DNA from: Acinetobacter shaoyimingii
Lineage (GTDB): Bacteria > Pseudomonadota > Gammaproteobacteria > Pseudomonadales > Moraxellaceae
NCBI RefSeq assembly: GCF_011578045.1
Contig: NZ_CP049801.1
Location: 124,001-188,000 of the forward strand
Reading direction: 5' to 3'
Length of the DNA stretch: 64,000 nt
The position numbers were made by a program, and so were the translations under genes. Positions 52,768 through 62,823 of the stretch are shown piece by piece. The first letter of the stretch is position 1. Each line of letters opens with the position of its first letter. The notes under the pieces are model-generated. The model was not told the DNA's origin, did not search any database, and saw only the letters and a list, made by a program, of their open reading frames with translations.

Positions 52768-53481
52768 TCATAAAACTTTATAAATACTGAGATTAATCTG
52801 ATCTAAATCAGAATGGGTGATCACGTATTTAATTTGATCTCTGAGCTCCACAGAAAAATGAATATTTTTTTCTAATATTTTGTTCTGAAAAGAAAATTGA
52901 GCAATGAGGACATCGTGTTTACGTCGCAAATTAATTTGAATGGGAAAATCGAATATATTCTTAAACTGCAAATCTTTATAAGCGTATACGATCGTGGCAT
53001 CACTCCCTAAGGGCGTAAACCGTTCATGCTCTTGATAAATGTCTACAGAGTGGGCATGCCGTTCGATGATCTTTAAGCCAGCTTTTAACGCTGTGATATA
53101 TAAAATGCACGACACTTGGCAGATCCCACCGCCAATTTCTTCCCCAATCGCTCCATTGATAATATTTCGACCTTGCTTAAAACCATTTTGAATGGATGGC
53201 TCTGGAACTAAATGCCAAAAAGAGAAAATATGGTTTGGGGGGACGATTAAACCATCAATATATTGAATACACAGATCAATGTTGGCTGTTTTATTTTCAA
53301 AGAATGAACTGGCTTTAATTTGTTGTTCGGTTGAAATTTGAAAGGGAAATATCACATTAGAATGTGTATGTTTGACATATTGCTTTGATGCAAAGAGGTG
53401 ATGATTTTGAATATGTTCCCGCCAATAACGTTTATAAAGTTGGTATTTGAGTTTGGCTCGCTGCGGTATGTATTTTTTCAT
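52768..53481 (-). CDS. VanW family protein
   Basis: VanW-domain protein of 237 residues. The signature runs from IPPNHIFSFW-like VPPNHIFSFWHLVPEPSIQ (near residue 98) to GEEIGGGICQVSCILYITALKAGLKIIERHAHS (near 130-160). The GGGICQVS motif is invariant in the family. The molecular role of VanW is not established, although it is named from vancomycin-resistance clusters. GGAG five bases upstream fixes ATG 53481, which overlaps the stop of the methyltransferase gene (ATGA). Confidence 0.87.
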   Translation of the reverse strand: MKKYIPQRAKLKYQLYKRYWREHIQNHHLFASKQYVKHTHSNVIFPFQISTEQQIKASSFFENKTANIDLCIQYIDGLIVPPNHIFSFWHLVPEPSIQNGFKQGRNIINGAIGEEIGGGICQVSCILYITALKAGLKIIERHAHSVDIYQEHERFTPLGSDATIVYAYKDLQFKNIFDFPIQINLRRKHDVLIAQFSFQNKILEKNIHFSVELRDQIKYVITHSDLDQINLSIYKVL

Positions 53482-54155
53482 TGTTTCTCCAAAATCACGA
53501 CTAAATAAGAGGCGTATTCTTTTAAGGGAGAACGACACAACAGGGTATCGATATTTAAAAACAATGGACGAAAACGAGTGGGAATACGATGAATCGGAAA
53601 AAATAGAAAACCTTGATAAAACTTAAGCTTCCATTGAGCCGTGAGCATTTTTTCAATATCAGAGATGCTGATTTGATTGGCTGCATGCCAGTTGTGTTGT
53701 TGGTGCTTAACCTGCTTTCTACGTTTTTGAGATGGAAAATCAAAAATTAACTTGCCACCTTGTTTGAGTTTTTGGTGGGCATGTTCTACAAATTTTTTCG
53801 TTGTTTCCATGTCTTGATGCATGATGACGTGAAAAGAAAAAATAACCTCAAATTTTGAATCTTCAAAAGGAATTTGGGTTAACTCGCCTTGGAGCAGTGT
53901 TTTATGTGGGTATTTTTGTTGAGCAACTTTGAGCATCTCTTCACTAAAATCGACACCATAATCGGCATAATCCAGTAAACGCCCCGTACCACAACCTAAA
54001 TCTAAGCATTGAGTAGGGGAGACACTTTTTAAAGTGCGATCTAGAAAATCACGTTCTTGCCGATCAATATATTGACCATAGGCATTTTGAAAACGATTTT
54101 CATCGTAGTGTGCTGCAAGTTCGTCGTAGTATTCTTTGATCTGTTCCGTGCTCAT
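53478..54155 (-). CDS. SAM-dependent class I methyltransferase
   Basis: A 225-residue Rossmann-fold methyltransferase: motif I LDLGCGTGRLLDY (near residue 47), GVDFSEEML, the acidic QIPFEDSKFEVIFSFHVIMHQD region and KLKQGGKLIFDFPS. Substrate unknown. It is the first gene of a two-gene unit with the VanW gene, with 4-bp overlap, so the two proteins probably act in one process. Confidence 0.85.
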   Translation of the reverse strand: MSTEQIKEYYDELAAHYDENRFQNAYGQYIDRQERDFLDRTLKSVSPTQCLDLGCGTGRLLDYADYGVDFSEEMLKVAQQKYPHKTLLQGELTQIPFEDSKFEVIFSFHVIMHQDMETTKKFVEHAHQKLKQGGKLIFDFPSQKRRKQVKHQQHNWHAANQISISDIEKMLTAQWKLKFYQGFLFFPIHRIPTRFRPLFLNIDTLLCRSPLKEYASYLVVILEKQ

Positions 54156-54341
54156 ATGTCACTCATCTTTATTTTTATTTCATTTGAATTTTATAGATTT
54201 TATCTTAATTTATTCTTTTTCCTTTATCTATCATTTTGAATAATCTAGCAAATTTTTAGCAAAAGTGAGACAAATTTTCTTACCAAATCTCACCATAATC
54301 TCAGCTATAATTAGTTTTATTTAAAAGATTGAGAAAGGCAT

Positions 54342-55289
54342 ATGCGCGTACTTGTTGTGATGGATCCCATCGAAAATGTAAATCTCAAAAAAGACTCAAC
54401 TATGGCAATGCTATGGGCTGCTTCACGTCGTGGTCATGAACTTGGATATGCATTACAACAAGATCTGTATATCGATCAAGGCAAAGCGTTTGGTTTGATT
54501 TCTCCGCTAAAAGTGTTTGAAGATTACAACTATTATTTTGAGTTGGGGGAAAAACGTAAAGAATTTATTGCTGCATATGACGTCGTGTTAATGCGTAAAG
54601 ACCCGCCTTTCGATATGAACTTTGTCTACACCACCTATATTTTGGAGCAGGCAGAACGTGAAGGGGCTTGGATTATTAACAAACCGCAAAGCCTTCGTGA
54701 CTGCAATGAAAAACTCTTTGCAACCCAGTTCCCAGAACTTCAAGTACCGACTTTAGTGACTTCACAACAAAGTCTGATTCGCGAATTTTTAAAAGAACAT
54801 GGTGATGTGATTGTGAAACCACTTGATGGTATGGGTGGAATGGGAATCTTCCGTTTATACCAAGATGGTGTAAATATCGGGTCAACCATTGAAATTTTGA
54901 CCAATAATGGTACACAACCGATTATGGCGCAGCGTTATATCCCAGAAATTGTCGATGGTGATAAACGCATTCTGATGATCAATGGAGAGCCAGTGCCTTA
55001 TTGTTTAGCGCGGATTCCACAAAATGGTGAAGTGCGTGGGAATTTGGCTGCAGGTGGTTTAGGTGAAGCACGACCACTGACTGAAAATGACAAAGCCATT
55101 GCTGCTAAAGTCGGTCCAATTTTAAAAGAGAAAGGTTTGGTCTTTGTCGGACTCGATGTGATTGGAGATTATGTCACTGAAATTAATGTCACCAGTCCAA
55201 CCTGTATTCGTGAAATTGATACTCAATTTGGAACTTCAATTGCGGATGACTTATTTGATGTTTTAGAGCAAGGTCTAGCTCAAAAATAA
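54342..55289 (+). CDS. gshB: Glutathione synthase
   Basis: Joins gamma-glutamylcysteine and glycine using ATP. The 315-residue ATP-grasp enzyme has MRVLVVMDPIENVNLKKDSTMAM, RKDPPFDMNFVYTTYILE, NKPQSLRDCNEKLFATQFPE, the VIVKPLDGMGGMGIFRL ATP loop and EINVTSPTCIREID. All family motifs are intact. Monocistronic with its own terminator. Confidence 0.96.
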   Translation: MRVLVVMDPIENVNLKKDSTMAMLWAASRRGHELGYALQQDLYIDQGKAFGLISPLKVFEDYNYYFELGEKRKEFIAAYDVVLMRKDPPFDMNFVYTTYILEQAEREGAWIINKPQSLRDCNEKLFATQFPELQVPTLVTSQQSLIREFLKEHGDVIVKPLDGMGGMGIFRLYQDGVNIGSTIEILTNNGTQPIMAQRYIPEIVDGDKRILMINGEPVPYCLARIPQNGEVRGNLAAGGLGEARPLTENDKAIAAKVGPILKEKGLVFVGLDVIGDYVTEINVTSPTCIREIDTQFGTSIADDLFDVLEQGLAQK

Positions 55290-55366
55290 CGCCGAAAACA
55301 TCTCATATATAATTTTTGTCAGATGGCTATTTTGAATCAGGGCGTATTTATAAAGCCTAGTATTTT

Positions 55367-55402
55367 AAAAAGGGTGTTTATGAAAATAAGCACTCTTTTT
55401 TA
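55367..55402 (+). terminator. Rho-independent terminator of gshB
   Basis: AAAAAGGGTG pairs with CACTCTTTTT, extended inside by TTTAT/ATAAG, followed by T. The remaining roughly 215 bp up to murG are AT-rich with no other element visible. Confidence 0.85.
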
Positions 55403-55618
55403 TTTGAATGTCACTGTAAAAATATCGATTGTATTATGATATTTTGTGCATTATTTTCCCGATTAATAACAAAAGTAGTTTAAACTTAAAAATCAGTGGA
55501 AAAAAACAATGAAACGTTTGGTGAAAAAAAGTAAATAAACTTTTCCCAGTAGGTGTTTGTGATTACAATTGCTCTTTGGAAAATACGTTAATATCTATTT
55601 GAATTGAAGAATTAGACA

Positions 55619-56716
55619 GTGACTCATACCCCACAAAAAACACCTAAACATGTCATGATGATGGCCGCTGGAACCGGTGGGCATGTTTTCCCAGCGTTAG
55701 CTGTAGCCAAACAATTGCAACAAGAAGGTTGCCAAGTGTCTTGGTTAGCAACGCCTACAGGAATGGAAAATCGATTATTACAACAACATGATATTCCAAT
55801 CTATCAAATTGATATTCAGGGTGTCCGTGGTAATGGTTTAATCCGTAAACTTGCAGCACCATTTAAAATTTTAAAAGCAACATGGATTGCAATGCGTTAC
55901 ATGAAAGCATTGAAAGTAGATGCCGTTGCTGGCTTTGGTGGTTATGTTGCAGGCCCAGGTGGTCTGGCTGCCCGTGTGCTTGGTATTCCTATTATTGTTC
56001 ATGAGCAAAATGCAGTTGCAGGTTTTACCAATACTCAGCTTTCACGTATTGCTAAAATTGTTTGTCAGGCTTTCCCAAATACTTTCCCAGCCAGTGGTAA
56101 AATTATCACCACAGGTAATCCTGTACGTGCAGAAATCACCGAAATTTTTAACCCTTCATTTCGATATCAAGAGCGTCAAGCAACAAATGCAACGCTCAAT
56201 ATCTTAATTGTCGGTGGGTCTTTAGGTGCGCAGGCTTTGAATACATGCGTACCAGAAGCATTAAAAAAACTGAATGTTGCGATGAACGTGTATCACCAAT
56301 GTGGTCAAAATCATCAGGAAAAAACGCAAGCTTTATATGCTGATGCACCTGCCAATATGCATGTGAATGTGCAACCGTTTATTGAAAATATGGCTGAAGC
56401 CTATAGCAACGCGGATCTGATTATTTGTCGTGCAGGGGCATTAACGGTGACCGAAGTTGCGACAGCTGGTGTTGCTGCAGTTTTTATTCCACTTCCAACT
56501 GCGGTGGATGACCATCAAACAGCGAATGCGAAGTTTTTAGCTAATATCAATGCTGCAAAAATTTGTCCGCAACCAGGTATGACACCAGATTCGCTGAGTC
56601 AAATATTAGTTCCATTAATGAACAGACAGTTGTTAATGGAAATGGCAGTTAAAGCTCGTCAACACGCTCAACCGAATGCAACAAAGCAAGTGGTTGAGTT
56701 AATTAAAGATTTGTAA
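55619..56716 (+). CDS. murG: UDP-GlcNAc:lipid I transferase MurG
   Basis: Adds GlcNAc to lipid I to form lipid II on the cytoplasmic side of the membrane. The GT-B protein of 365 residues has the AAGTGGHVFPALAVAKQL loop, the VAGFGGYVAGPGGLAA loop, IIVHEQNAVAGFTN, and the ICRAGALTVTEVA acceptor motif. It begins with GTG. First gene of the division block here; ftsW, mraY and murD-F are not in the window. Confidence 0.96.
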   Translation: MTHTPQKTPKHVMMMAAGTGGHVFPALAVAKQLQQEGCQVSWLATPTGMENRLLQQHDIPIYQIDIQGVRGNGLIRKLAAPFKILKATWIAMRYMKALKVDAVAGFGGYVAGPGGLAARVLGIPIIVHEQNAVAGFTNTQLSRIAKIVCQAFPNTFPASGKIITTGNPVRAEITEIFNPSFRYQERQATNATLNILIVGGSLGAQALNTCVPEALKKLNVAMNVYHQCGQNHQEKTQALYADAPANMHVNVQPFIENMAEAYSNADLIICRAGALTVTEVATAGVAAVFIPLPTAVDDHQTANAKFLANINAAKICPQPGMTPDSLSQILVPLMNRQLLMEMAVKARQHAQPNATKQVVELIKDL

Positions 56717-56733
56717 GTTTTTTAGAGTAAATT

Positions 56734-58182
56734 ATGTCTCCATCAAGCCCAGCTGATAAAGCAAAAAACCTGATTAAGATCCCAGAAATGCGCCGTATTA
56801 AGCATATCCATTTTGTGGGTATTGGTGGTGCAGGGATGTGTGGTATTGCTGAAGTGCTCAAAAACCAAGGCTACAAAGTTTCAGGTTCAGACATTAAAGC
56901 CTCTAAAACCACACAACAGCTTGAAGAGAATGGTATTCAGGTTTATATCGGTCATGCTGCTGAAAATATTGTCAATGCCAATGTACTTGTGGTTTCAACA
57001 GCCATCGATACTGAAAACCTAGAAATCAAAGCAGCGATTGAAAACCGTATTCCTGTTGTACGTCGTGCAGAAATGCTCGGTGAGTTGATGCGTTACCGTC
57101 ACGGTATTGCTGTAGCAGGTACGCATGGTAAAACCACAACGACAAGTTTAGTGACCTGTATGTTGGCAGAAGAAAACCTCGATCCTACCTATGTGATTGG
57201 TGGTTTGTTGAATCGTTCTGGTGTCAATGCTGCATTGGGTGCGAGTCGCTTTATTGTAGCAGAGGCAGATGAGTCGGATGCTTCATTCTTATATTTAGAG
57301 CCAATGGCAGCGATTGTCACCAATATTGATGCCGATCATATGGATACCTATGGCGGTAGCTTCGATACCTTAAAAGATACCTTTGTTCAATTTTTGCAAA
57401 AATTACCATTTTACGGTTTGGCTGTAGTGTGTGGGGATGATGCGAACATTCGTGAAATCATGCCACGTATTGGTCGTCCAGTTTTAACCTATGGTTTTAA
57501 TGAAGATAATGACATTCGTGCGGTCGATGTAAAGCAAGAAGGCATGCAATCACACTTTACGGTATTGCGTAAAGGTCGTGAGCCTTTATCACTGACCATT
57601 AATATGCCAGGTCTACACAATATCTTAAATGCTTTGGCAGCAATTGGTGTGGCAACGGATGAGGGTGTTTCAGATGCTGCAATTGCCCGCGCATTAGAAA
57701 GCTTCAGTGGCGTTGGTCGTCGTTTCCAAATTCAAGGTGAGTTTGAATTGGGCGAGGGTACAGTGAAATTGGTGGATGATTATGGTCACCATCCGAAAGA
57801 AGTTGAAGCAACAATTAAAGCGGCACGTGCCAGCCATCCGGATCGTCGTTTAGTGATGATGTTCCAACCGCATCGTTATAGCCGTACTCGTGATTGTTTC
57901 GATGATTTCGTTGATGTATTGTCTCAAGTAGACCAACTGTTGCTTTTAGAAGTGTATTCAGCAGGTGAAAAACCGATTGTTGGTGCGGACAGTCGAACAT
58001 TAGCGCGTAGTTTGCGTTTACGTGGGGAAATTGAACCGATTTTGATTGATCCAGTCGAAGGTAATCTGGAAGCTACGCTCCAAAAAGTGTTACAAGCAAA
58101 CGACTTGTTATTAACGCAAGGTGCAGGTAACGTGGGAGCAATTTCAGTAGAATTGGCTCAGAATAAACTGTATATAAAATAA
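56734..58182 (+). CDS. murC: UDP-N-acetylmuramate--L-alanine ligase
   Basis: First amino-acid ligase of peptidoglycan precursor synthesis. [19 protein letters not shown] is the UDP-binding N-terminus, [12 protein letters not shown] (near residue 130) the ATP loop, [12 protein letters not shown] the metal-binding region, and [14 protein letters not shown] the C-terminal signature. The length of 482 is standard. It starts 17 bp after murG. Confidence 0.97.
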   Translation: MSPSSPADKAKNLIKIPEMRRIKHIHFVGIGGAGMCGIAEVLKNQGYKVSGSDIKASKTTQQLEENGIQVYIGHAAENIVNANVLVVSTAIDTENLEIKAAIENRIPVVRRAEMLGELMRYRHGIAVAGTHGKTTTTSLVTCMLAEENLDPTYVIGGLLNRSGVNAALGASRFIVAEADESDASFLYLEPMAAIVTNIDADHMDTYGGSFDTLKDTFVQFLQKLPFYGLAVVCGDDANIREIMPRIGRPVLTYGFNEDNDIRAVDVKQEGMQSHFTVLRKGREPLSLTINMPGLHNILNALAAIGVATDEGVSDAAIARALESFSGVGRRFQIQGEFELGEGTVKLVDDYGHHPKEVEATIKAARASHPDRRLVMMFQPHRYSRTRDCFDDFVDVLSQVDQLLLLEVYSAGEKPIVGADSRTLARSLRLRGEIEPILIDPVEGNLEATLQKVLQANDLLLTQGAGNVGAISVELAQNKLYIK

Positions 58183-58240
58183 TTGCTGTGTGTGATTATT
58201 CGTTCAAGTGACTAACTTTTATAAGTTTAAGGATATAAAC

Positions 58241-59170
58241 GTGTCAAATGCTTCTAAATTCGGCAAAGTTGCTGTATTGCTTGGTGGTAAATCTGCAGAG
58301 CGTGAGGTGTCATTAGATAGTGGTAACGCTGTACTTGAAGCATTATTACGTGCAGGGGTTAATGCCGAAGGTTTTGACCCACAACAACGTAGCGTGACTG
58401 AACTTATAAGCTATGATCGTGCATTTATTGTATTGCATGGTCGTGGTGGAGAAGATGGACAAATCCAAGGTGCGCTTGAGTGGATGAATATTCCATACAC
58501 AGGTACGGGTGTTCAGGGCTCAGCCATTGGTATGGACAAAGTTAAAACCAAGCAAATTTGGCAAGGTTCTGATTTACCGACTGCACCTTATCGTATCGTA
58601 AGCCAAGAGACCAATTTGGATGAGGTGGTTGCAAGCTTAGGTTTGCCATTGATCATCAAACCTGTTCATGAAGGTTCAAGCGTTGGTATGAGTAAGGTTG
58701 AAAAGGCTGAAGACTTGGCTCAGGCCATTGCCAAAGCAACTGAACATGATGCAGTGGTGATGGCGGAAAAATGGATTACAGGACGTGAATTCACCATTTC
58801 ATTTTTAAATGGTCAACCATTGCCGGTGATTCGTCTACAGCCTCCAGCAGATGTCGCATTTTATGATTACGAAGCCAAATACAATCGTAATGATGTCGAA
58901 TATGGCATCCCTTGTGGTTTAGATGAGGCGGAAGAAAAAAATCTACAACAATTATGCTTACGTGCCTTCCAAGCCGTAGGTGCAAGTGGTTGGGGTCGTA
59001 TTGATGCGATGCAAGATGAACAAGGTCGTTTCTGGTTGCTTGAGGTCAATACTGTACCAGGGATGACCAGTCACTCGCTGGTACCAAAAGCAGCCAAAGC
59101 AGTCGGATATAGCTTTGATGAGCTTTGTGTGGCGATTTTAGAACAAACTTTAGCGAAAGAAACACACTAA
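58241..59170 (+). CDS. ddl: D-alanine--D-alanine ligase
   Basis: ATP-grasp ligase making D-Ala-D-Ala for peptidoglycan. KVAVLLGGKSAEREVSLDSG is the N-terminal motif, HGRGGEDGQIQGALE follows, and the ATP/metal site is in KPVHEGSSVGMSKV and LEVNTVPGMTSHSLVPKAA. AAGG eight bases upstream supports GTG 58241, giving 309 residues; an in-frame GTG at 58208 would add 11 residues. DdlB type by position within the division cluster. Confidence 0.94.
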   Translation: MSNASKFGKVAVLLGGKSAEREVSLDSGNAVLEALLRAGVNAEGFDPQQRSVTELISYDRAFIVLHGRGGEDGQIQGALEWMNIPYTGTGVQGSAIGMDKVKTKQIWQGSDLPTAPYRIVSQETNLDEVVASLGLPLIIKPVHEGSSVGMSKVEKAEDLAQAIAKATEHDAVVMAEKWITGREFTISFLNGQPLPVIRLQPPADVAFYDYEAKYNRNDVEYGIPCGLDEAEEKNLQQLCLRAFQAVGASGWGRIDAMQDEQGRFWLLEVNTVPGMTSHSLVPKAAKAVGYSFDELCVAILEQTLAKETH

Positions 59171-59173
59171 TCT

Positions 59174-60028
59174 ATGGCTCAACTTCCAGCTTCAATGCGC
59201 CGTAAACGTGCAGCCATCACATCGATACATGATAAGCCGCCTTCTCGTAAAGAGAAACTCATCAATACGGGTGGGTGGTTTCTGCTTATCGTGGCTTTTT
59301 GTGTACTATTTGCGGGGGTTTATGGCCTGTATAAGGTCATTACAGATGCAAAAGTTGCAACGCTGGAAGTGGTGGGCATAGATTCAAGTCAAGAACGTGA
59401 GCAGCTTCAACGTCATTTATCCAGTGTCGTCAAAGATAATTACTTCACTTCAGATCTGGAAATGATCCGTGATCGCACTTTGGAAGTTTCATGGGTCGAT
59501 CACGTGGTGGTTTCGCGTGCGTGGCCAAATGGAATTCGTGTAAGAGTAATCCCAAGGCAACCGATTGCACGCTGGGGTTCTGGACGACTTCTGAGTGATG
59601 AAGGTGATATTTTTACTGAAGCGACCCCTAAGAATCATGCTAACTTACCAATGTTACATGGTCCTGTCGATCAGTCTAAAATCATGATGCGCCGTTACAA
59701 TGAAATTAATCAATTGTTTCACCCAGTCAACTTGCGTTTGAAAGAATTGTATTTAACAGAACGTCGAACATGGTTCATGCAGTTTGATTCAGGATTGCGT
59801 ATTATTGTCGATCAAGATCAAACAATGCATAAGTTGCAGCGCTTAAGTCATTTAGCTCAAACAGATTTAAAATCGGTTTGGCCGAATGTTTCTGGCGTAG
59901 ATTTGCGTTATCGTAATGGACTTGCGATACAATGGAAAAATTCTGCACCTTTAAAGATAATAAATGGTCAGTTTGTTGTAACCAAGGATAATATAAACAT
60001 TGCAGATAATGCAGTTACAAAGCCATAA
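59174..60028 (+). CDS. ftsQ: Cell division protein FtsQ
   Basis: Bitopic divisome protein. A basic cytoplasmic tail of about 33 residues, one membrane segment (GWFLLIVAFCVLFAGVYGLY), a POTRA domain beginning VATLEVVGIDS and the FtsQ beta domain (WPNGIRVRVIPRQPIARWGSGRLLSDEGDIF). The length of 284 is normal. It follows ddl by 3 bp. Confidence 0.93.
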   Translation: MAQLPASMRRKRAAITSIHDKPPSRKEKLINTGGWFLLIVAFCVLFAGVYGLYKVITDAKVATLEVVGIDSSQEREQLQRHLSSVVKDNYFTSDLEMIRDRTLEVSWVDHVVVSRAWPNGIRVRVIPRQPIARWGSGRLLSDEGDIFTEATPKNHANLPMLHGPVDQSKIMMRRYNEINQLFHPVNLRLKELYLTERRTWFMQFDSGLRIIVDQDQTMHKLQRLSHLAQTDLKSVWPNVSGVDLRYRNGLAIQWKNSAPLKIINGQFVVTKDNINIADNAVTKP

Positions 60029-60087
60029 TACGTGGCTTGATAAAGAGGCATTACGCCACATACAAACAATGAAGAAAATGGTAGTGA

Positions 60088-61353
60088 ATGATGAGTGAGG
60101 CTGTTCCTTCAGTTGTTGCAATAGACATTGGGACGCATAAAGTTTCAGTTCTTATTGGTAAAGTACATGCACCTGACAATATTCAGGTCATTGGCATGGC
60201 TACCGCACGCAATCGAGGCATGAATAAAGGCAAAATTGTCAGTCTTGAAAAAGTCATCACTGCAATTAAAAATGCCGTTCAAGAAGCAGAAGATATGGCT
60301 GAATGCCGTGTACATTCTGCCTGGGTCTCTATTCCGAGTACAGAACTACAAAGCTACTATGCAACCGGACGAACACCTATCTCTAATCCAGAGCGAACCA
60401 TTACAACCACTGAAGTTGTTCGTGCATTAGAATTGGCCAAAGCCAGTCATATGACATCAGATCATTATTTGGCAAGTGCAGTCCCATTGGGATTTGAACT
60501 CGATGATGCAACGGAATGGGTACATAACCCCATCAATTTGTCTGCCAACAGTATGACCGCACATTATCAATTGATGATGCTACCCATTAGCACCATGCAA
60601 AACCTTGATCGTGCCATGAAAGGTGCAAATATTTTTGTCGAAAAAATGGTGGTGTCATGTTTGGCGACAGCTGAAGGTGCATTATTGAAAGACGAAAAAG
60701 AATATGGCGTATGTTTACTTGATATTGGTGCAGGTACAACCAATATCGCAGTATATATAGAAGGGCATCTTGTTTTGGCACATACCATCCAACGTGGTGG
60801 TGAAAATGTCACTCGAGATATTGCTGCTGTATTGCAAACCACAACGGAAGAAGCTGAGCGTTTAAAACTGCTTTATGGTTGTGTCGATTTACATCAAGTG
60901 AAACCAGATCATATTATAGAGTTTGAAGCGATTGATGGACCACAATCCATTAGCCGTATCGAGTTGTCAGAAATCATTATTGCGCGTTATGAAGAAATTC
61001 TAGGCATGGTGAGAGATGAGCTCGAACAACGTGGAGCACTTCAAAGTTTGTATCACGGGGTAGTTTTGAGTGGCGATGTGTGTCAAATTGAAGGCATGGT
61101 CACTTTTGCACGTCGTATATTGGGTGTATCCGCTCATTTGGGCAACCCGCCTTTAAAAGTCTATGCAGATGACAAATATTTACCTGCATTACGCCGTTCA
61201 ATGTATGCAACTGCTTCAGGGCTTCTTTTATTCAGCCAAAGCGATTTACAAGAGTCGGTAGAAGAACCAGAAGAACAAGGTAAGCGCCCAGTCTTAGAGC
61301 GTGTAATGAATGGTTGGAATGCTTTAAATAACAAGTTGAAAGGCATTTTTTAG
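60088..61353 (+). CDS. ftsA: Cell division protein FtsA
   Basis: Actin-like protein tethering FtsZ to the membrane. VVAIDIGTHKVSVLIGKV is the phosphate-1 loop, LLDIGAGTTNIAVYIEG the phosphate-2 loop, and SGDVCQIEGM the adenosine region; the C-terminal VMNGWNALNNKLKGIF is an amphipathic membrane-targeting helix. The length of 421 is standard. Two tandem ATGs begin the gene. Confidence 0.96.
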   Translation: MMSEAVPSVVAIDIGTHKVSVLIGKVHAPDNIQVIGMATARNRGMNKGKIVSLEKVITAIKNAVQEAEDMAECRVHSAWVSIPSTELQSYYATGRTPISNPERTITTTEVVRALELAKASHMTSDHYLASAVPLGFELDDATEWVHNPINLSANSMTAHYQLMMLPISTMQNLDRAMKGANIFVEKMVVSCLATAEGALLKDEKEYGVCLLDIGAGTTNIAVYIEGHLVLAHTIQRGGENVTRDIAAVLQTTTEEAERLKLLYGCVDLHQVKPDHIIEFEAIDGPQSISRIELSEIIIARYEEILGMVRDELEQRGALQSLYHGVVLSGDVCQIEGMVTFARRILGVSAHLGNPPLKVYADDKYLPALRRSMYATASGLLLFSQSDLQESVEEPEEQGKRPVLERVMNGWNALNNKLKGIF

Positions 61354-61382
61354 GTATATTTTTTTGGGAATATTGTTAGCAA

Positions 61383-61414
61383 CTTGTCAAGTGTTCTGCG
61401 ATGCGCTTGACAAG
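61383..61414. repeat. Perfect 9-bp inverted repeat between ftsA and ftsZ
   Basis: CTTGTCAAG (61383-61391) and CTTGACAAG (61406-61414) are exact reverse complements with 14 bp between. There is no T-run, so it is not an intrinsic terminator; it could be a leader hairpin or an operator ahead of ftsZ. Confidence 0.6.
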
Positions 61415-61507
61415 AACTGTAATGCAAAGCATCCTTAAAACAATTTGAAGATCAAGGCAGTATACGGGCTTAAGTGACTGCCATATTTATTAGGAAATTT
61501 TAAGGTC

Positions 61508-62698
61508 ATGGCTTCATTTGAATTTTTAGAAGATGAACAAACCGATAACAACGGTCAAGCCCGTTTTACTGTGTTTGGTGTTGGTGGCGGTGGTGGTAAT
61601 GCCGTACAGCACATGGTTCAGTCAGATATCCAAGGTGTAAAATTTGTCTGTGCCAATACAGATAAACAAGCCTTAGATCGCATGAATGCACCATTTAAAA
61701 TCCAATTAGGTCAGCAAAGTACGCGTGGTTTGGGTGCTGGTGCAAACCCCGATGTTGGACAAATTGCTGCAGAAGAAAGTCGTGAGCTTATTCGTCAACA
61801 CCTTGAAGGTGCGGACATGGTCTTTGTGACTGCTGGTATGGGTGGTGGTACAGGTACAGGTGCTGCGCCAGTTGTTGCAGAAATTGCTCAAGAAATGGGT
61901 ATTTTAACTGTCGGTGTAGTGACAACTCCATTTAACTTCGAAGGTCGTCGTCGCCAACGTTCGGCTGAAAAAGGGATTGAAGCTTTAGAGCAACATGTTG
62001 ATTCATTGATTATTATTCCAAATCAACGCTTACTCAGCGTGTATGGCGATATTTCAATGCAAGATGCTTATCGTAAAGCGGATGATGTATTACTCAGCGC
62101 AGTTCGTAGTATCTTTGATCTTGTTGTTCGTCCAGGGCACATTAACCTTGACTTCGCCGATTTGAAAACTGCCATGAGTACGCGTGGTTATGCAATGATG
62201 GGTGAAGGTAAGAGCAGTGGTTCTGACCGTGCTGAAGAAGCTGCACGTCTTGCAATCCGTAGTCCATTACTCGATAACGTAAATATTATGAATGCCAAAG
62301 GTGTGTTGATTAACATCACTGGTGGCGCTGATATTACTTTACGTGAAACTGAAATTATTACTGATGTTGTCAATCAAATTGTGGATCTGGATGAAGGTGA
62401 AGTCTTCTTCGGAACTGTATTTGATCAAGATGCACGTGATGAAATCCGTGTCACTGTTATTGCGACAGGTTTGACACGTAATGCCAATGACGCTGCAGAA
62501 GTGAAACGTCGTGCACCAGTAAGTTCATCTTCAAACAGTTATCAGCAACCAGCAAACAATGCTGTGGTTGATGAAGACGATGTTCCTGCGATCAGCAAGC
62601 GACAAAACGTTGATGCGCCAGCATCTGCGCCGTCTTCAACACCACGTTCAGCACCGATGAGCATTCAAGAATACTTAAAAAATCAGCAACGTAAATAA
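61508..62698 (+). CDS. ftsZ: Cell division protein FtsZ
   Basis: Tubulin-like GTPase that forms the Z ring. [15 protein letters not shown] is the N-terminal loop, [22 protein letters not shown] the GTP-binding signature (near residue 115), and [11 protein letters not shown] and [20 protein letters not shown] follow. A flexible linker of about 60 residues leads to the conserved tail [12 protein letters not shown] that binds FtsA and other partners. The length of 396 is standard. Confidence 0.97.
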   Translation: MASFEFLEDEQTDNNGQARFTVFGVGGGGGNAVQHMVQSDIQGVKFVCANTDKQALDRMNAPFKIQLGQQSTRGLGAGANPDVGQIAAEESRELIRQHLEGADMVFVTAGMGGGTGTGAAPVVAEIAQEMGILTVGVVTTPFNFEGRRRQRSAEKGIEALEQHVDSLIIIPNQRLLSVYGDISMQDAYRKADDVLLSAVRSIFDLVVRPGHINLDFADLKTAMSTRGYAMMGEGKSSGSDRAEEAARLAIRSPLLDNVNIMNAKGVLINITGGADITLRETEIITDVVNQIVDLDEGEVFFGTVFDQDARDEIRVTVIATGLTRNANDAAEVKRRAPVSSSSNSYQQPANNAVVDEDDVPAISKRQNVDAPASAPSSTPRSAPMSIQEYLKNQQRK

Positions 62699-62730
62699 AG
62701 CTTAATGTGCTGTTTTTTCAACGTAAATCA

Positions 62731-62766
62731 AAAAAGGTAGTGCAAAAGCGCTACCTTTTTCTTTTT
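62731..62766 (+). terminator. Rho-independent terminator of ftsZ
   Basis: AAAAAGGTAGTGC-AAAA-GCGCTACCTTTTT (one G-T pair) followed by CTTTTTT. It separates ftsZ from lpxC. Confidence 0.9.
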
Positions 62767-62823
62767 TATCAATGGCTAAATGTGCTAACGTATAGCGGAT
62801 TTTAAGATGAAGACCGAGTTAGC

